Positions 8,441 through 16,660 of a DNA stretch of 64,000 nucleotides are shown here, one piece after another. The notes under the pieces were generated by a model. That model was not told the DNA's origin. It saw only the letters and a list, made by a program, of their open reading frames with translations, and searched no databases. The position numbers and the translations under genes are program-made. Position 1 is the stretch's first letter. The number at the start of each line of letters is the position of its first letter. This stretch comes from Luxibacter massiliensis (GTDB taxonomy: Bacteria > Bacillota > Clostridia > Lachnospirales > Lachnospiraceae), in the NCBI RefSeq assembly GCF_900604355.1, contig NZ_UWOE01000001.1, positions 2,728,001-2,792,000 of the forward strand. The letters run 5' to 3'.

Positions 8441-8702
8441 AGATGCTTTACTTGAGCTTTTAATCTATATGGTAACAAGTGCCTCGGGATTGGAAAATGA
8501 ACCCCATATCTATGGACCCCTGCGCATGATCGAGGCAGCACAACGGCTGTGCCGACTGCTGCTTGCAGACTCCCAGGATGACAAACATCTTGCAGAACTT
8601 ATCTCCATTATAGAAGATGGCAAACAAAAAAGCACTTCCGATGAGGAAGGCTTCTATAAAATGCTGCAGGATGCTTCTGCTAAACTGGTAGATTTTATTT
8701 AA
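8430..8702 (+). CDS. Small helical protein of DUF6092-like type
   Basis: 90 residues, no signal peptide or TM segment, predicted mostly helical. The segment LLELLIYMVTSASGLENEP-IYGPLRMIEAAQRL resembles the DUF6092 family as I remember it; this assignment is from memory and moderate. Its start overlaps the end of the nitroreductase gene by 11 bases, suggesting that the products are made together. No catalytic motif is seen and no function is assigned. Confidence 0.7.
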   Translation: MNHRDALLELLIYMVTSASGLENEPHIYGPLRMIEAAQRLCRLLLADSQDDKHLAELISIIEDGKQKSTSDEEGFYKMLQDASAKLVDFI

Positions 8703-8708
8703 CCTTTC

Positions 8709-8765
8709 GTTTACATACAGGGCCTAACCCTCTGTCCGCCAGTGGTCCGGACCCTGTATGTAAAC
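8709..8765. terminator. Large inverted repeat between convergent genes
   Basis: Perfect 14-base arms GTTTACATACAGGG (8709-8722) / CCCTGTATGTAAAC (8752-8765) with a 29-base loop, sitting between the convergent nitroreductase operon and nrdR. It lacks a clean T-run on either side, so it probably acts as a bidirectional transcript-end or RNA-stability structure. Confidence 0.55.
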
Positions 8766-8795
8766 TTCCAGGCAGTAAACTCTTCTGCCTGCTGT

Positions 8796-9245
8796 CTATT
8801 CTAAGAATTCTTTCAGCTCTGCCATAAATGTATTCACATCCTTAAATTCTCTGTAGACAGAAGCAAATCTGACATACGCCACTGGATCAAGTGTTTTAAG
8901 CTTGTCCATGACAATCTCACCGATCTCACTGCTGGGTATTTCTTTTTCTTCCCGGTTAAAGATCTCCAGTTCCACCTCATCAATGGTTTTCTGGATCTCG
9001 GAAGCAGGGACGGGCCTTTTATAGCAGGCGCTCAAAACTCCAGCCTCAATTTTAGATCGGTCATACTGTTCTCTGTTGTCATCTTTTTTAATTACAATCA
9101 GCGGAATTGTCTCGACCTTTTCATAGGTAGTAAAGCGCTTTCCGCATTCGTCACAGGAGCGTCTCCTGCGGATAGAATTCTTATCCTCCGCAGGTCTGGA
9201 GTCAATTACCCGTGTATCTGGATGGCCGCAATAAGGACACTTCAT
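8796..9245 (-). CDS. nrdR: Transcriptional repressor NrdR
   Basis: 149 residues. Represses ribonucleotide reductase genes in response to ATP/dATP. N-terminal zinc ribbon with CPYC (C3, C6) and CDEC (C31, C34), the VIDSRPAED and RRRRSC linker, followed by the ATP-cone from about residue 49 (IPLIVIKKDDNREQYDRSKI) with LDPVAYVRFASVYREF at the end. Full-length and typical. It is followed upstream (in the same direction) by the YmxH-like gene, an arrangement common in Clostridia. Confidence 0.97.
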   Translation of the reverse strand: MKCPYCGHPDTRVIDSRPAEDKNSIRRRRSCDECGKRFTTYEKVETIPLIVIKKDDNREQYDRSKIEAGVLSACYKRPVPASEIQKTIDEVELEIFNREEKEIPSSEIGEIVMDKLKTLDPVAYVRFASVYREFKDVNTFMAELKEFLE

Positions 9246-9295
9246 AGATTTAATCCGCCTTTCTGCCGTTTATTTTTTTTAATTATACACAATAA

Positions 9296-9550
9296 CTAGT
9301 ACTTTTGCAAAAATTTTTCTTCTCTGATTTCTACTAAAATAATATCAGGCCCTATTTTCTTAATACAGTGCCATGGGATGACGTATTCCCCGTCTGTCCC
9401 AAGGAATCCGCATATTTTCCCAGGCCCCGGAATGACGATGGCCTCCACCCTTCCCTCGCAGATATCAATCTCTACATCTACAATACATCCCAGCCTTTTA
9501 CAGTCGCATACATTAATAACTTCCTTTTCTCTCAATTCACATAATCTCAT
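9296..9550 (-). CDS. ymxH: YlmC/YmxH family PRC-barrel sporulation protein
   Basis: 84 residues, soluble. It matches the YlmC/YmxH family: MRLCELREKEVINVCDCKRL, GCIVDVEIDICEGRVEAIVI and EYVIPWHCIKKIGPDIILVE. These small PRC-barrel-like proteins occur in endospore-forming Firmicutes and have been linked to sporulation, but have no known enzymatic role. It lies 50 bases upstream of nrdR in the same direction. Its presence fits a spore-forming lineage. Confidence 0.88.
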   Translation of the reverse strand: MRLCELREKEVINVCDCKRLGCIVDVEIDICEGRVEAIVIPGPGKICGFLGTDGEYVIPWHCIKKIGPDIILVEIREEKFLQKY

Positions 9551-9560
9551 TTATTTCACC

Positions 9561-9617
9561 ACACAAAAATACCTGCATACAGCGGCAGCTCTCCTTACTG
9601 TTACTGTATGCAGGTAT
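9561..9617 (-). terminator. Rho-independent terminator of the Nat-type ABC operon
   Basis: 14-base inverted repeat ATACCTGCATACAG (9569-9582) / CTGTATGCAGGTAT (9604-9617). On the minus strand it is followed by ATTTTTGTG. It is 16 bases after the permease stop codon. Confidence 0.85.
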
Positions 9618-9632
9618 CCTAAATTCTGTGTA

Positions 9633-10829
9633 TTATATGGCCATTACTTTCTCACTTTCAAATGCCCTGGCAATAACTACAATCAGCACGGCCCCTAAAA
9701 GCAAAGTCACCCCAAGAGTAAGCCCATACTGCATCCCAGTCACCTCCTGGGTCAGAATGCCTTGCAGAGTCAGTGAAGTATTGTACACCGGAACTGCATA
9801 AAGCCATTGCTGGGGCGTCTTTGTTGTAAACATTGTAGTAATCCCCAGCACCAAAATCAGCATGTAAGCCGGCATTACATAGGAGCTGGCCTCCTTCACT
9901 GTCTTAGCAAATACGGAAATCAATACAATGATAGCTGAATATAAAAAGGCAATGGCAATCAACAGCGCTGCCAGCATTGCTATCTGGGCCGCGCTCAGGC
10001 TTAAGCTTATACCGTCGCCCATGCCCCCCATCATCTGAGGCATAAATGCAACCAGCGCCCCCACATACACCACTGAGGATACACCAGAAATAATCATCAG
10101 GGCGAAAACTTTCCCCAATACAATGGAACTCCTCCTGATGGGGGATACAAGAAGGCTTGCCATCGTCCCTCTTTCTTTCTCTCCGGCTACCATATCTGTG
10201 CCAATTCCCATGGCTCCGGCAAACAGAAGTATGGTTACAAAGTAAGGGATCATAGAACCCAGCACCTTCCCTCCGGCCTTCTCCTCATCCTGTATAATCA
10301 TATCTGGATTGTCGGAATTGACTGTAAATACTGTAAGTCCTTCCATATCATCCACGCGGCCTGCCAAAAGCATCTGCCTGTACCCTTCCAGCACTCCCGC
10401 TGAAATTTTATCGTAAGCTGCACGGGAATAATCCTCCGACGGATTATAATATGTTTTAACCTGGGGTACCTCATCCCCTGCCTTGTAATTCATCACTGCA
10501 TCCTGAAACCCTTCTGGGAATTCGATCAGCAGGTCTGCCTCCCCCTCTCGCAAAAAGTTCTCAATCTGGGTTCGGTCACTGGCTTCAAACACCTTACATT
10601 CTTTATCTGACTTTAGAAGGTAGTCCTCAAACCCTTCCGGTATGTTCTGTATATATACCACCGATTTATGCGCCTCCACATCCTTTTCCTGGCTGCTGCT
10701 GAGATTGCTCACCAGCATCATAATACCAACCATAATCACCACAGGTAGAATAAAAACAGAAAAAACCATCTTCCCATCTTTAAATATTCTCGCCAGTTCT
10801 TTACCACATATCTGCCTGATGCCGCCCAT
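9633..10829 (-). CDS. ABC-2 type exporter permease, NatB-like
   Basis: About 398 residues. N-terminal TM, a large extracytoplasmic segment (about residues 50-200), then a block of about five TM helices (YFVTILLFAGAMGIG, ISGVSSVVYVGALVAF, MLAALLIAIAFLYSA, YMLILVLGITTMF, LTLGVTLLLGAVLIVVIA). This is the ABC-2/NatB layout; with the adjacent ATPase it forms an exporter, in B. subtilis for Na+, here of unknown substrate. The start is set at ATG 10829 (MGGIRQICGKELARIF), with a GGGAGGG site and one base after the ATPase stop; the longer frame would run through the ATPase gene. Confidence 0.88.
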   Translation of the reverse strand: MGGIRQICGKELARIFKDGKMVFSVFILPVVIMVGIMMLVSNLSSSQEKDVEAHKSVVYIQNIPEGFEDYLLKSDKECKVFEASDRTQIENFLREGEADLLIEFPEGFQDAVMNYKAGDEVPQVKTYYNPSEDYSRAAYDKISAGVLEGYRQMLLAGRVDDMEGLTVFTVNSDNPDMIIQDEEKAGGKVLGSMIPYFVTILLFAGAMGIGTDMVAGEKERGTMASLLVSPIRRSSIVLGKVFALMIISGVSSVVYVGALVAFMPQMMGGMGDGISLSLSAAQIAMLAALLIAIAFLYSAIIVLISVFAKTVKEASSYVMPAYMLILVLGITTMFTTKTPQQWLYAVPVYNTSLTLQGILTQEVTGMQYGLTLGVTLLLGAVLIVVIARAFESEKVMAI

Positions 10830-10830
10830 C

Positions 10831-11604
10831 TTATTTCCCTCCCTTTTTACTCCTGTAAAGTTCAAAAAAAGCATCCTCCAGATCTTCTGCATCGGTCTCG
10901 TGCAGAATCTGCTCCAAGCTGCCCTCAGCCACCTTACAGCCGTCAATCACTACTCCAATCCTGTCACAGATTTTCTCTGCCTCGGACATAACATGAGTCG
11001 AGATGACAACCAGTTTTCCTTCATCCCTCAATTTCTTCAAGTAATCTGTCACACTTCTCGCTGTCACTACATCCAGTCCATTGGTGGGTTCATCAAAAAT
11101 AACAATGTCCGGATTATGGACAAGGCATACGGCAATGGCAGCCTTCTGGGCCATTCCTGTAGAAAGTTCTTTTATCTTTTTGTGGGAAAAATCCTGAATG
11201 CCAAAATATGTGAAAAGCTCTTCTTTCCTGGCTTTCAGTCTGTCCTCGGGGATATCATGGAGCTTCCCGAAAAAATCAAACATATAGTCCACAGAAAACT
11301 GGGGGTCCAGCTTAATGTCCCCTGTCAGGAAACCGATTCTCTCCCGGACTTTTTCCGGCTCCTTCTGTACCTCATGCCCTGCCACATAGATTTCTCCCTT
11401 AGTAGGTTTAATAATAGTAGAAATACACCGCAGTGTTGTTGTCTTTCCTGCTCCATTTGGGCCAAGCAATCCATATATCTCTCCCGGACGGGCACTCAGG
11501 CTCAGGTCATCCACAGCAGTTTTTATAGGATTTGTGGTTTTTGACTCCTTCATCTGCTTCTTATTCAGCTTGTAGACCTTCGTCAGATTCTTAATCTCAA
11601 TCAT
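10831..11604 (-). CDS. ABC exporter ATPase, NatA/CcmA-like
   Basis: About 257 residues. Single ABC cassette: Walker A GPNGAGKTT, Q-loop GFLTGDIKLDPQ, signature ELSTGMAQKAAIA, Walker B DIVIFDEPTNGLDV, switch His VISTHVMSEAEKICDR. These match the NatA/drug-exporter class. The start is placed at ATG 11604 (MIEIKNLTKVYKL) with GGGAG upstream; the frame runs 38 codons further into the leader, but without family similarity. Transcription starts from the promoter/operator at 11734-11783. Confidence 0.92.
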   Translation of the reverse strand: MIEIKNLTKVYKLNKKQMKESKTTNPIKTAVDDLSLSARPGEIYGLLGPNGAGKTTTLRCISTIIKPTKGEIYVAGHEVQKEPEKVRERIGFLTGDIKLDPQFSVDYMFDFFGKLHDIPEDRLKARKEELFTYFGIQDFSHKKIKELSTGMAQKAAIAVCLVHNPDIVIFDEPTNGLDVVTARSVTDYLKKLRDEGKLVVISTHVMSEAEKICDRIGVVIDGCKVAEGSLEQILHETDAEDLEDAFFELYRSKKGGK

Positions 11605-11651
11605 ATTTGGCACCGCTCCCGGCAATAACAGAAAAGTCTGTATTTGCGGGA

Positions 11652-11681
11652 CACAAATCCATATCTGTGACAGGATTTGTG
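11652..11681 (-). other. Hairpin in the NatA-type operon leader
   Basis: Nine-base inverted repeat CACAAATCC (11652-11660) / GGATTTGTG (11673-11681) in the roughly 145-base leader before the ATPase gene. It has no T-run in the gene direction. Possible mRNA stabiliser; weak evidence. Confidence 0.3.
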
Positions 11682-11733
11682 AATTTTTCCTTTCTCTAAA
11701 AATATTGTTCAAAAACATCTTTCCACAACATTT

Positions 11734-11783
11734 TTGTACTATTGTGTTAGTACAACTATATATCTATTATGTGGATTTGTCAA
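11734..11783 (-). promoter_or_regulatory. Sigma-A promoter with overlapping palindromic operator (NatA-type operon)
   Basis: Minus strand: -35 TTGACA (11778-11783), 17-base spacer, -10 TATAGT (11755-11760). A perfect palindrome TTGTACTA-N6-TAGTACAA (11734-11755) covers the edge of the -10 and the start site, the classic place for a repressor. A similar TGTATTA-N6-TAATACA sits at the same place in the MacAB-like operon promoter (34342-34361). GntR/YtrA- or TetR-type repressors bind such sites; no cognate gene is in the window. Confidence 0.7.
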
Positions 11784-11853
11784 CTACTTTTCTGCCTGCC
11801 CCTTCCCTAAATTATTAAAATGGGCTACAATGGAAAAATAAGGAGGATATTTC

Positions 11854-12228
11854 ATGAAAGAAACTATTTTATTGTTCCATATACCAGAAAAGGAAAAGCG
11901 CCTGAAAATCGAAATGGCACTTTTCCCTCTGCATATCAGGCTGAAATATATCAAGCCGGAAGAGTATAGCCAGCCTTTGGGAGCGCTGGCGGGTTTAAAA
12001 GATATAGTCCGTGCAGAAACCCCTTATAATGGGGAAGAATTGCCGGACACTATGATTGTTTTTGCTTTTTTTGACGACAGACGCTTAAACCAGGCTCTTG
12101 CCGCACTGCGCAGATGTGGGGCAGGCCCGCTCCCCTACAAGGCTGTCTTAACGCCTACTAATCAGCTGTGGACAGCCTCAGAATGTTTTGAGGAGATACG
12201 CCGTGAACATGAAGCTATGAATCCCTAA
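11854..12228 (+). CDS. DUF3783 family protein
   Basis: 124 residues, soluble. The C-terminal half (IVFAFFDDRRLNQALAALRR, then PYKAVLTPTNQLWTASECFEEI) matches DUF3783, a short domain found in many Firmicutes with no established function. An AAGGAGG ribosome site precedes the ATG. It is divergent from the NatA-type operon and convergent with the ABC exporter that follows; a terminator hairpin overlaps its stop codon. Confidence 0.8.
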   Translation: MKETILLFHIPEKEKRLKIEMALFPLHIRLKYIKPEEYSQPLGALAGLKDIVRAETPYNGEELPDTMIVFAFFDDRRLNQALAALRRCGAGPLPYKAVLTPTNQLWTASECFEEIRREHEAMNP

Positions 12229-12245
12229 TGATTCATAGCTTTTCA
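12212..12245 (+). terminator. Terminator at the end of the DUF3783 gene
   Basis: Inverted repeat AAGCTATGAATC (12212-12223) / GATTCATAGCTT (12230-12241), followed by TTCATTTATT. The left arm lies within the last codons of the gene. Confidence 0.7.
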
Positions 12246-12258
12246 TTTATTAGTCCTG

Positions 12259-14025
12259 TCAATGGGCAAACTGGCTCTCGTACAATTTCTTGTAAAAACC
12301 ACCCTGCCCAATAAGTTCTTCATGAGTTCCCTGTTCTATAATATTTCCATCTTTCATAACCAGTATCTTATCAGCCGTACGGATAGTAGACAGGCGGTGG
12401 GCCACAATAAAACTGGTCCTGCCCTCCATCATACGCTGGAAGGCCTCCTGAATCTTAATCTCTGTCCTAGTATCAATAGAAGAGGTGGCCTCATCCAAAA
12501 TCAACATCGGCGGAAGATTGAGCATGACTCTGGCAATACACAAAAGCTGCTTCTGCCCCTGTGACAAACTTCCTCCATCCTCCTGGATCCGTGTGTCATA
12601 ACCATCTCTCATTCTCTTTATAAAGCTGTGGGCATGGGCCGCCTTTGCTGCAGCTATAATATCTTCCCGGGATGCCTCTGGCCTCCCATAGGCAATATTT
12701 TCTGCAACGGTCCCTGCCTTCAGCCAGGTCTCCTGCAGCACCATCCCATAATTGGCGCGCAGGCTGTCTCTTGTCACATCCCGTATATCATATTCCTTCT
12801 TTTCTGCAGCATCCTCAGCTCCCACGAGAATCTGCCCTCCATCCACATCATAAAAGCGCATCAGAAGATTTATCAGAGTCGTCTTACCACACCCGGTGGG
12901 CCCCACAATAGCAATCTTCTGCCCTGGTTCTACGCCCAGGTTCAGATGTGTAAGCAGGGACACTTCTCTCCGGTACGAAAAAGAAACGTCCTGAAGGCGC
13001 AGCCTTCCGTCTGCCTTCCCCATTACCACAGCATCCTTTCCATCGGGCAGTTCTGGTGTTTCTTCTATAAAATCAAACACTCTTTTTGCACAGGCAAAAG
13101 CATTCTGCAGCTCAGTTACTACACTGGAAATTTCATTAAACGGCTTTGTATACTGGTTTGCATAACTTAAAAATGCAGAAAGCTGCCCCACAGACATTCC
13201 CCCTGACATCGCAGTAAAGGCGCCTACAATACCCACCCCTGTGTATACGAGGCCATTTACAAAACGGGTGCTTGGATTAGTAATAGACGAAAAGAAAATC
13301 GCCTTCAGGCTGACAGTTTTCAATTGCTCATTCACTTCATCAAACTGCTTCAGCGCGCGGTTCCCGTAGCCAAAAGCCTGTACCACTTTCTGGTTCCCTA
13401 TCATTTCATCTACCAAGGATGTCATTGCCGCCCTTGCTTCTGACTGTGCCTTGAACATTGTATATGTCCGTTTTGCGATAAAGCTGGCCACAAACAGTGA
13501 AAGGGGCGTAATTAAAATAACTACCAGCGCCGTCTTTACATGAATGGACAGCATAAAAACCAGCGTACCCGCAATTGTCACAATGCCGGAAAAAAGCTGT
13601 GTAAACCCCATGAGCAGCCCATCAGAAAACTGTTCTACATCTGTAATAATCCGGCTGATAATTTCTCCATACTGATGGCTGTCAATATATTTCAGGGGCA
13701 GGATCTGTAATTTTTCAAATGCCTTTGTCCGCACATCCTTTACTACTCTGTAGGTAATTGTATTATTGCACAGATTCATCAGCCATTGGGCAGCGCCTGT
13801 AATTAAAATGACTCCCGTAAGTACTTTTATAATATGGAATATAGCTGTAAAATCCACCTTACCTCTGCCAATAATATAATCCACTGCATCGCCTGTAAGA
13901 ATCGGTGCGTACAAAGTAAGCAGAACTGAAATTACTGCAAAAATCAAGGATAATAGAAGATATGCAAAATATGGTTTTATAAGCGCCAATATCTTCCGGG
14001 TTGTACTCCCGCCATTCTGGGACAT
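12259..14025 (-). CDS. ABC exporter half-transporter, catalytically intact subunit
   Basis: About 588 residues: six-TM exporter domain (about 1-320), then an ATPase domain. Walker A GPTGCGKTT, signature LSQGQKQLLCIAR, Walker B MLILDEATSSID with catalytic Glu, and switch His in IVAHRLSTI are all present. It works with the next upstream gene as a heterodimeric multidrug/lipid-type exporter (BmrCD/LmrCD-like). The start is placed at ATG 14025, preceded by AGGAGG and overlapping the partner's stop region; the longer frame reads 22 codons into the partner gene. Substrate unknown. Confidence 0.93.
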   Translation of the reverse strand: MSQNGGSTTRKILALIKPYFAYLLLSLIFAVISVLLTLYAPILTGDAVDYIIGRGKVDFTAIFHIIKVLTGVILITGAAQWLMNLCNNTITYRVVKDVRTKAFEKLQILPLKYIDSHQYGEIISRIITDVEQFSDGLLMGFTQLFSGIVTIAGTLVFMLSIHVKTALVVILITPLSLFVASFIAKRTYTMFKAQSEARAAMTSLVDEMIGNQKVVQAFGYGNRALKQFDEVNEQLKTVSLKAIFFSSITNPSTRFVNGLVYTGVGIVGAFTAMSGGMSVGQLSAFLSYANQYTKPFNEISSVVTELQNAFACAKRVFDFIEETPELPDGKDAVVMGKADGRLRLQDVSFSYRREVSLLTHLNLGVEPGQKIAIVGPTGCGKTTLINLLMRFYDVDGGQILVGAEDAAEKKEYDIRDVTRDSLRANYGMVLQETWLKAGTVAENIAYGRPEASREDIIAAAKAAHAHSFIKRMRDGYDTRIQEDGGSLSQGQKQLLCIARVMLNLPPMLILDEATSSIDTRTEIKIQEAFQRMMEGRTSFIVAHRLSTIRTADKILVMKDGNIIEQGTHEELIGQGGFYKKLYESQFAH

Positions 14026-14026
14026 A

Positions 14027-15757
14027 TCAGCACACCTCCTCTCTCGAAAGCTGGGAATAACAAATTTCCTGATAAATCGGGCACTCCTCAATCAGTTCCC
14101 TGTGGGTCCCGTACCCCACCATCTCGCCATCATCCAGCACAATAATTTTATCCGCGTACATAATAGACGCGGCTCTCTGGGATACAATAAACACGACCAT
14201 CCCTGATGTTTTCTCTGAGATGGCCTCCCGAAGCCTGGCGTCTGTGGCAAAATCCAAAGCCGAGGCGCTGTCGTCCAAGATCAGGATACCAGGTTCCCTC
14301 ACGAGTGCGCGGGCGATCGTCAGCCGCTGCCGCTGCCCCCCAGATAAGTTCTTCCCCCCTTCACTGATTACAGTATCCAGGCCTGCCGGTTTTGCCTCCA
14401 CAACTTCCAGGGCCTGGGCAGTTTTCAAGGCATCTATAATTTCCCTGTCAGAGGCGCCTTCCTTTCCCATCTGCATATTTTCACGGATAGTACCATGGAA
14501 CAGCGTGGCCTTCTGGGGTACCATGCCCACCCATTCTCTTAGTTCCTCCAGCTTCCACTCCCTGACATCTATCCCATTTATAAGGACTTCCCCCGCGTTC
14601 ACATCATAAAACCTTGGTATCAGGCTGACAAGTGAAGATTTCCCGGAGCCTGTGCTCCCAATGATCCCAATTGTTTCCCCAGCCCCAGCAGAAAATGTGA
14701 TATGTGACAGGGCCGGCTCCTTAATTCCTTGATAAGAAAATGTCACATCTTTCATCTCCACCTGCCATGTGCCTCGCCCGCTATCCTCCACTCGCCTACA
14801 TCCATCCCTGATCCCTGGCTGCAAGTCGAATATCTCATTGATCCTGCCCGCCGAAGCAACAGCCTTAGTAAAAGAGATAATCAGGTTCGCCAATGCCACC
14901 AACGCCAGTAATATCTGCGACATATAATTTACCAGGGCAATAACCTCTCCCTGTGTGATGCGGCCTGTATCAACAGCACTGCCCCCATACCAGACTACAG
15001 CGATAATTCCTAGATTTACCAATATATATGTCATGGGATTTAAAAGGGCGGAAATCTTCCCAACCAACATCTGTAGGGCCATCAATGCGTTATTTTTCTC
15101 TTCATACTCCGCCTGCTCCGCCCCCTGGGTACGAAAGGCCCTGATTACACGGACGCCGGCCAGATTCTCCCGGGTAGATAGGAGTACATTGTCCAATCCC
15201 CGCTGTACCTTTCTGTACAGGGGAATCGTGATCATCATCACCCCGTAAATGACAAAAGACAAAAGAGGGACTGCGATTAAGAATATAACTGCCGTTTTCA
15301 CATCAATTGTAAAGGCCATAACCATGGCTCCCACAACAATGAACGGGGAGCGCAGAAACAGCCTCAGCACCAGGTTCACCCCCGACTGTACCTGATTAAT
15401 GTCACTTGTCATCCTTACCACCAGAGTAGAACTTCCTGCCTTATCTATTTCTGCATAGGAAAGCTGCTCAATATGCCAAAATAATGCATGGCGGAGTTTT
15501 GTGCCGAACCCCACTGCCGCTTTTGCCGCAAAATACTGGGCGCACAGAGAACAGCTCAGTCCCAGAACGCCAAAGAGCACAAGAACAGCGCCCATCTTCC
15601 AAATATAAGCCGTATCACGGTATTTGATCCCCACATCAATAATCTGAGCCATAATTAGCGGCACAATCAGTTCAAATGTGGCTTCCAGCAGCTTAAACAG
15701 CGGACCTATCACGCTCTCCTTTTTATAGTCTTTTAAAAACGGCAGTAATCTTCTCAC
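14027..15757 (-). CDS. ABC exporter half-transporter, degenerate ATPase subunit
   Basis: 576 residues: six-TM domain, then an ATPase domain with Walker A GSTGSGKSS and signature LSGGQRQRLTIAR. The Walker B end reads LILDDSASALD, with Asp where the catalytic Glu is expected, and the switch region reads VSQRAASI, with Gln replacing His. That combination marks the non-catalytic site of asymmetric heterodimeric exporters such as BmrC or TM287, and fits its pairing with the intact subunit downstream. The genes are one base apart. Expression and function are inferred to be joint. Confidence 0.93.
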   Translation of the reverse strand: MRRLLPFLKDYKKESVIGPLFKLLEATFELIVPLIMAQIIDVGIKYRDTAYIWKMGAVLVLFGVLGLSCSLCAQYFAAKAAVGFGTKLRHALFWHIEQLSYAEIDKAGSSTLVVRMTSDINQVQSGVNLVLRLFLRSPFIVVGAMVMAFTIDVKTAVIFLIAVPLLSFVIYGVMMITIPLYRKVQRGLDNVLLSTRENLAGVRVIRAFRTQGAEQAEYEEKNNALMALQMLVGKISALLNPMTYILVNLGIIAVVWYGGSAVDTGRITQGEVIALVNYMSQILLALVALANLIISFTKAVASAGRINEIFDLQPGIRDGCRRVEDSGRGTWQVEMKDVTFSYQGIKEPALSHITFSAGAGETIGIIGSTGSGKSSLVSLIPRFYDVNAGEVLINGIDVREWKLEELREWVGMVPQKATLFHGTIRENMQMGKEGASDREIIDALKTAQALEVVEAKPAGLDTVISEGGKNLSGGQRQRLTIARALVREPGILILDDSASALDFATDARLREAISEKTSGMVVFIVSQRAASIMYADKIIVLDDGEMVGYGTHRELIEECPIYQEICYSQLSREEVC

Positions 15758-15785
15758 TTCTCTTTCCTCCTACAAAAATAACAGC

Positions 15786-16649
15786 CTAAACAATTGCTGT
15801 AACTGAGGCCTTATTCTCATAAACTACAATCATATTCTGCAGTTTCCCCAGCATTTTTTCTTTCTCTATAGGCAGACTTCCTTTCACCCTGAATTCAATA
15901 TAATCATGGAAACCATCATAGAAAGTTTCTGCCTTTAAAAGTTCTATAAGCCGTAATTCTTCCCTTAAGTTCTCCAACTCATCTGCAGGCACAAAATTGC
16001 CGGCCTGGATCTCTGGATACAGAGGGGCGTCTTTATGTAAAAACATAGAAAAATTAATAATACGTAATGGGCGGGTCCGGTTAAAAAATTCTGCTGTCCT
16101 TTCAGCATTCTCAATGCCCCTTCCTTTACCTGCCACTCCTGTCATCATATGTGCATCATAGAGCAGTCCCGCAGTTTTCAGCCTGCCGATCTGTTCATAT
16201 GCCTGCGCCAATGTGTGGTCCTTCTTCATGAAACAAAGTACATCGTCCAACCCTCCCTCAATCCCCAGATACAGATGCCTGACCCCTAATTTCTGGAGCA
16301 GCTTCAGTTCCTCATCGGTTTTGTCCTGTATATTGGTGACTGTGGCATCCATGTTTACCTCTTCACATTCGGGAAAATACTGATGGATTAGGGAAAGAAT
16401 TTCTACCAGGCGCTCCATCTGGCTTCCAAATGCGTTTCCATCGCCAAGGAATACCCGTTTAGGACTTCCCCCAAGCCTCCAGACCCGTTTTAGCTCCTCC
16501 TCAATCTGCCCCATGGGAAGTTCACGGTACTTTAAATGCTTAAAAAGTACACAGAACGCACACCTATTGTAGGAACACCCCACTGCTGTGGGCAGCATAT
16601 AAGAGCCTCTTTCCATGGGTCCCCGGCAAATTTGTCCCTCATATTCCAT
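15786..16649 (-). CDS. Radical SAM protein, unknown substrate
   Basis: 287 residues, soluble. The cluster motif is GCSYNRCAFC, i.e. Cx4Cx2C rather than the commonest Cx3Cx2C; this variant is typical of the COG1032/YgiQ-like group of radical SAM proteins. A TIM-barrel-like run follows: VFLGDGNAFG, VNMDATVTNIQ, HLYLGIEGGLDDVLCFM, DAHMMTGVAGKG. No B12-binding or SPASM domain is seen. It lies 28 bases upstream of the ABC exporter pair and 11 bases downstream of the glycogen debranching gene. Co-transcription is likely but gives no clear functional clue. Confidence 0.85.
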   Translation of the reverse strand: MEYEGQICRGPMERGSYMLPTAVGCSYNRCAFCVLFKHLKYRELPMGQIEEELKRVWRLGGSPKRVFLGDGNAFGSQMERLVEILSLIHQYFPECEEVNMDATVTNIQDKTDEELKLLQKLGVRHLYLGIEGGLDDVLCFMKKDHTLAQAYEQIGRLKTAGLLYDAHMMTGVAGKGRGIENAERTAEFFNRTRPLRIINFSMFLHKDAPLYPEIQAGNFVPADELENLREELRLIELLKAETFYDGFHDYIEFRVKGSLPIEKEKMLGKLQNMIVVYENKASVTAIV

Positions 16650-16660
16650 ATCTATCCCTC

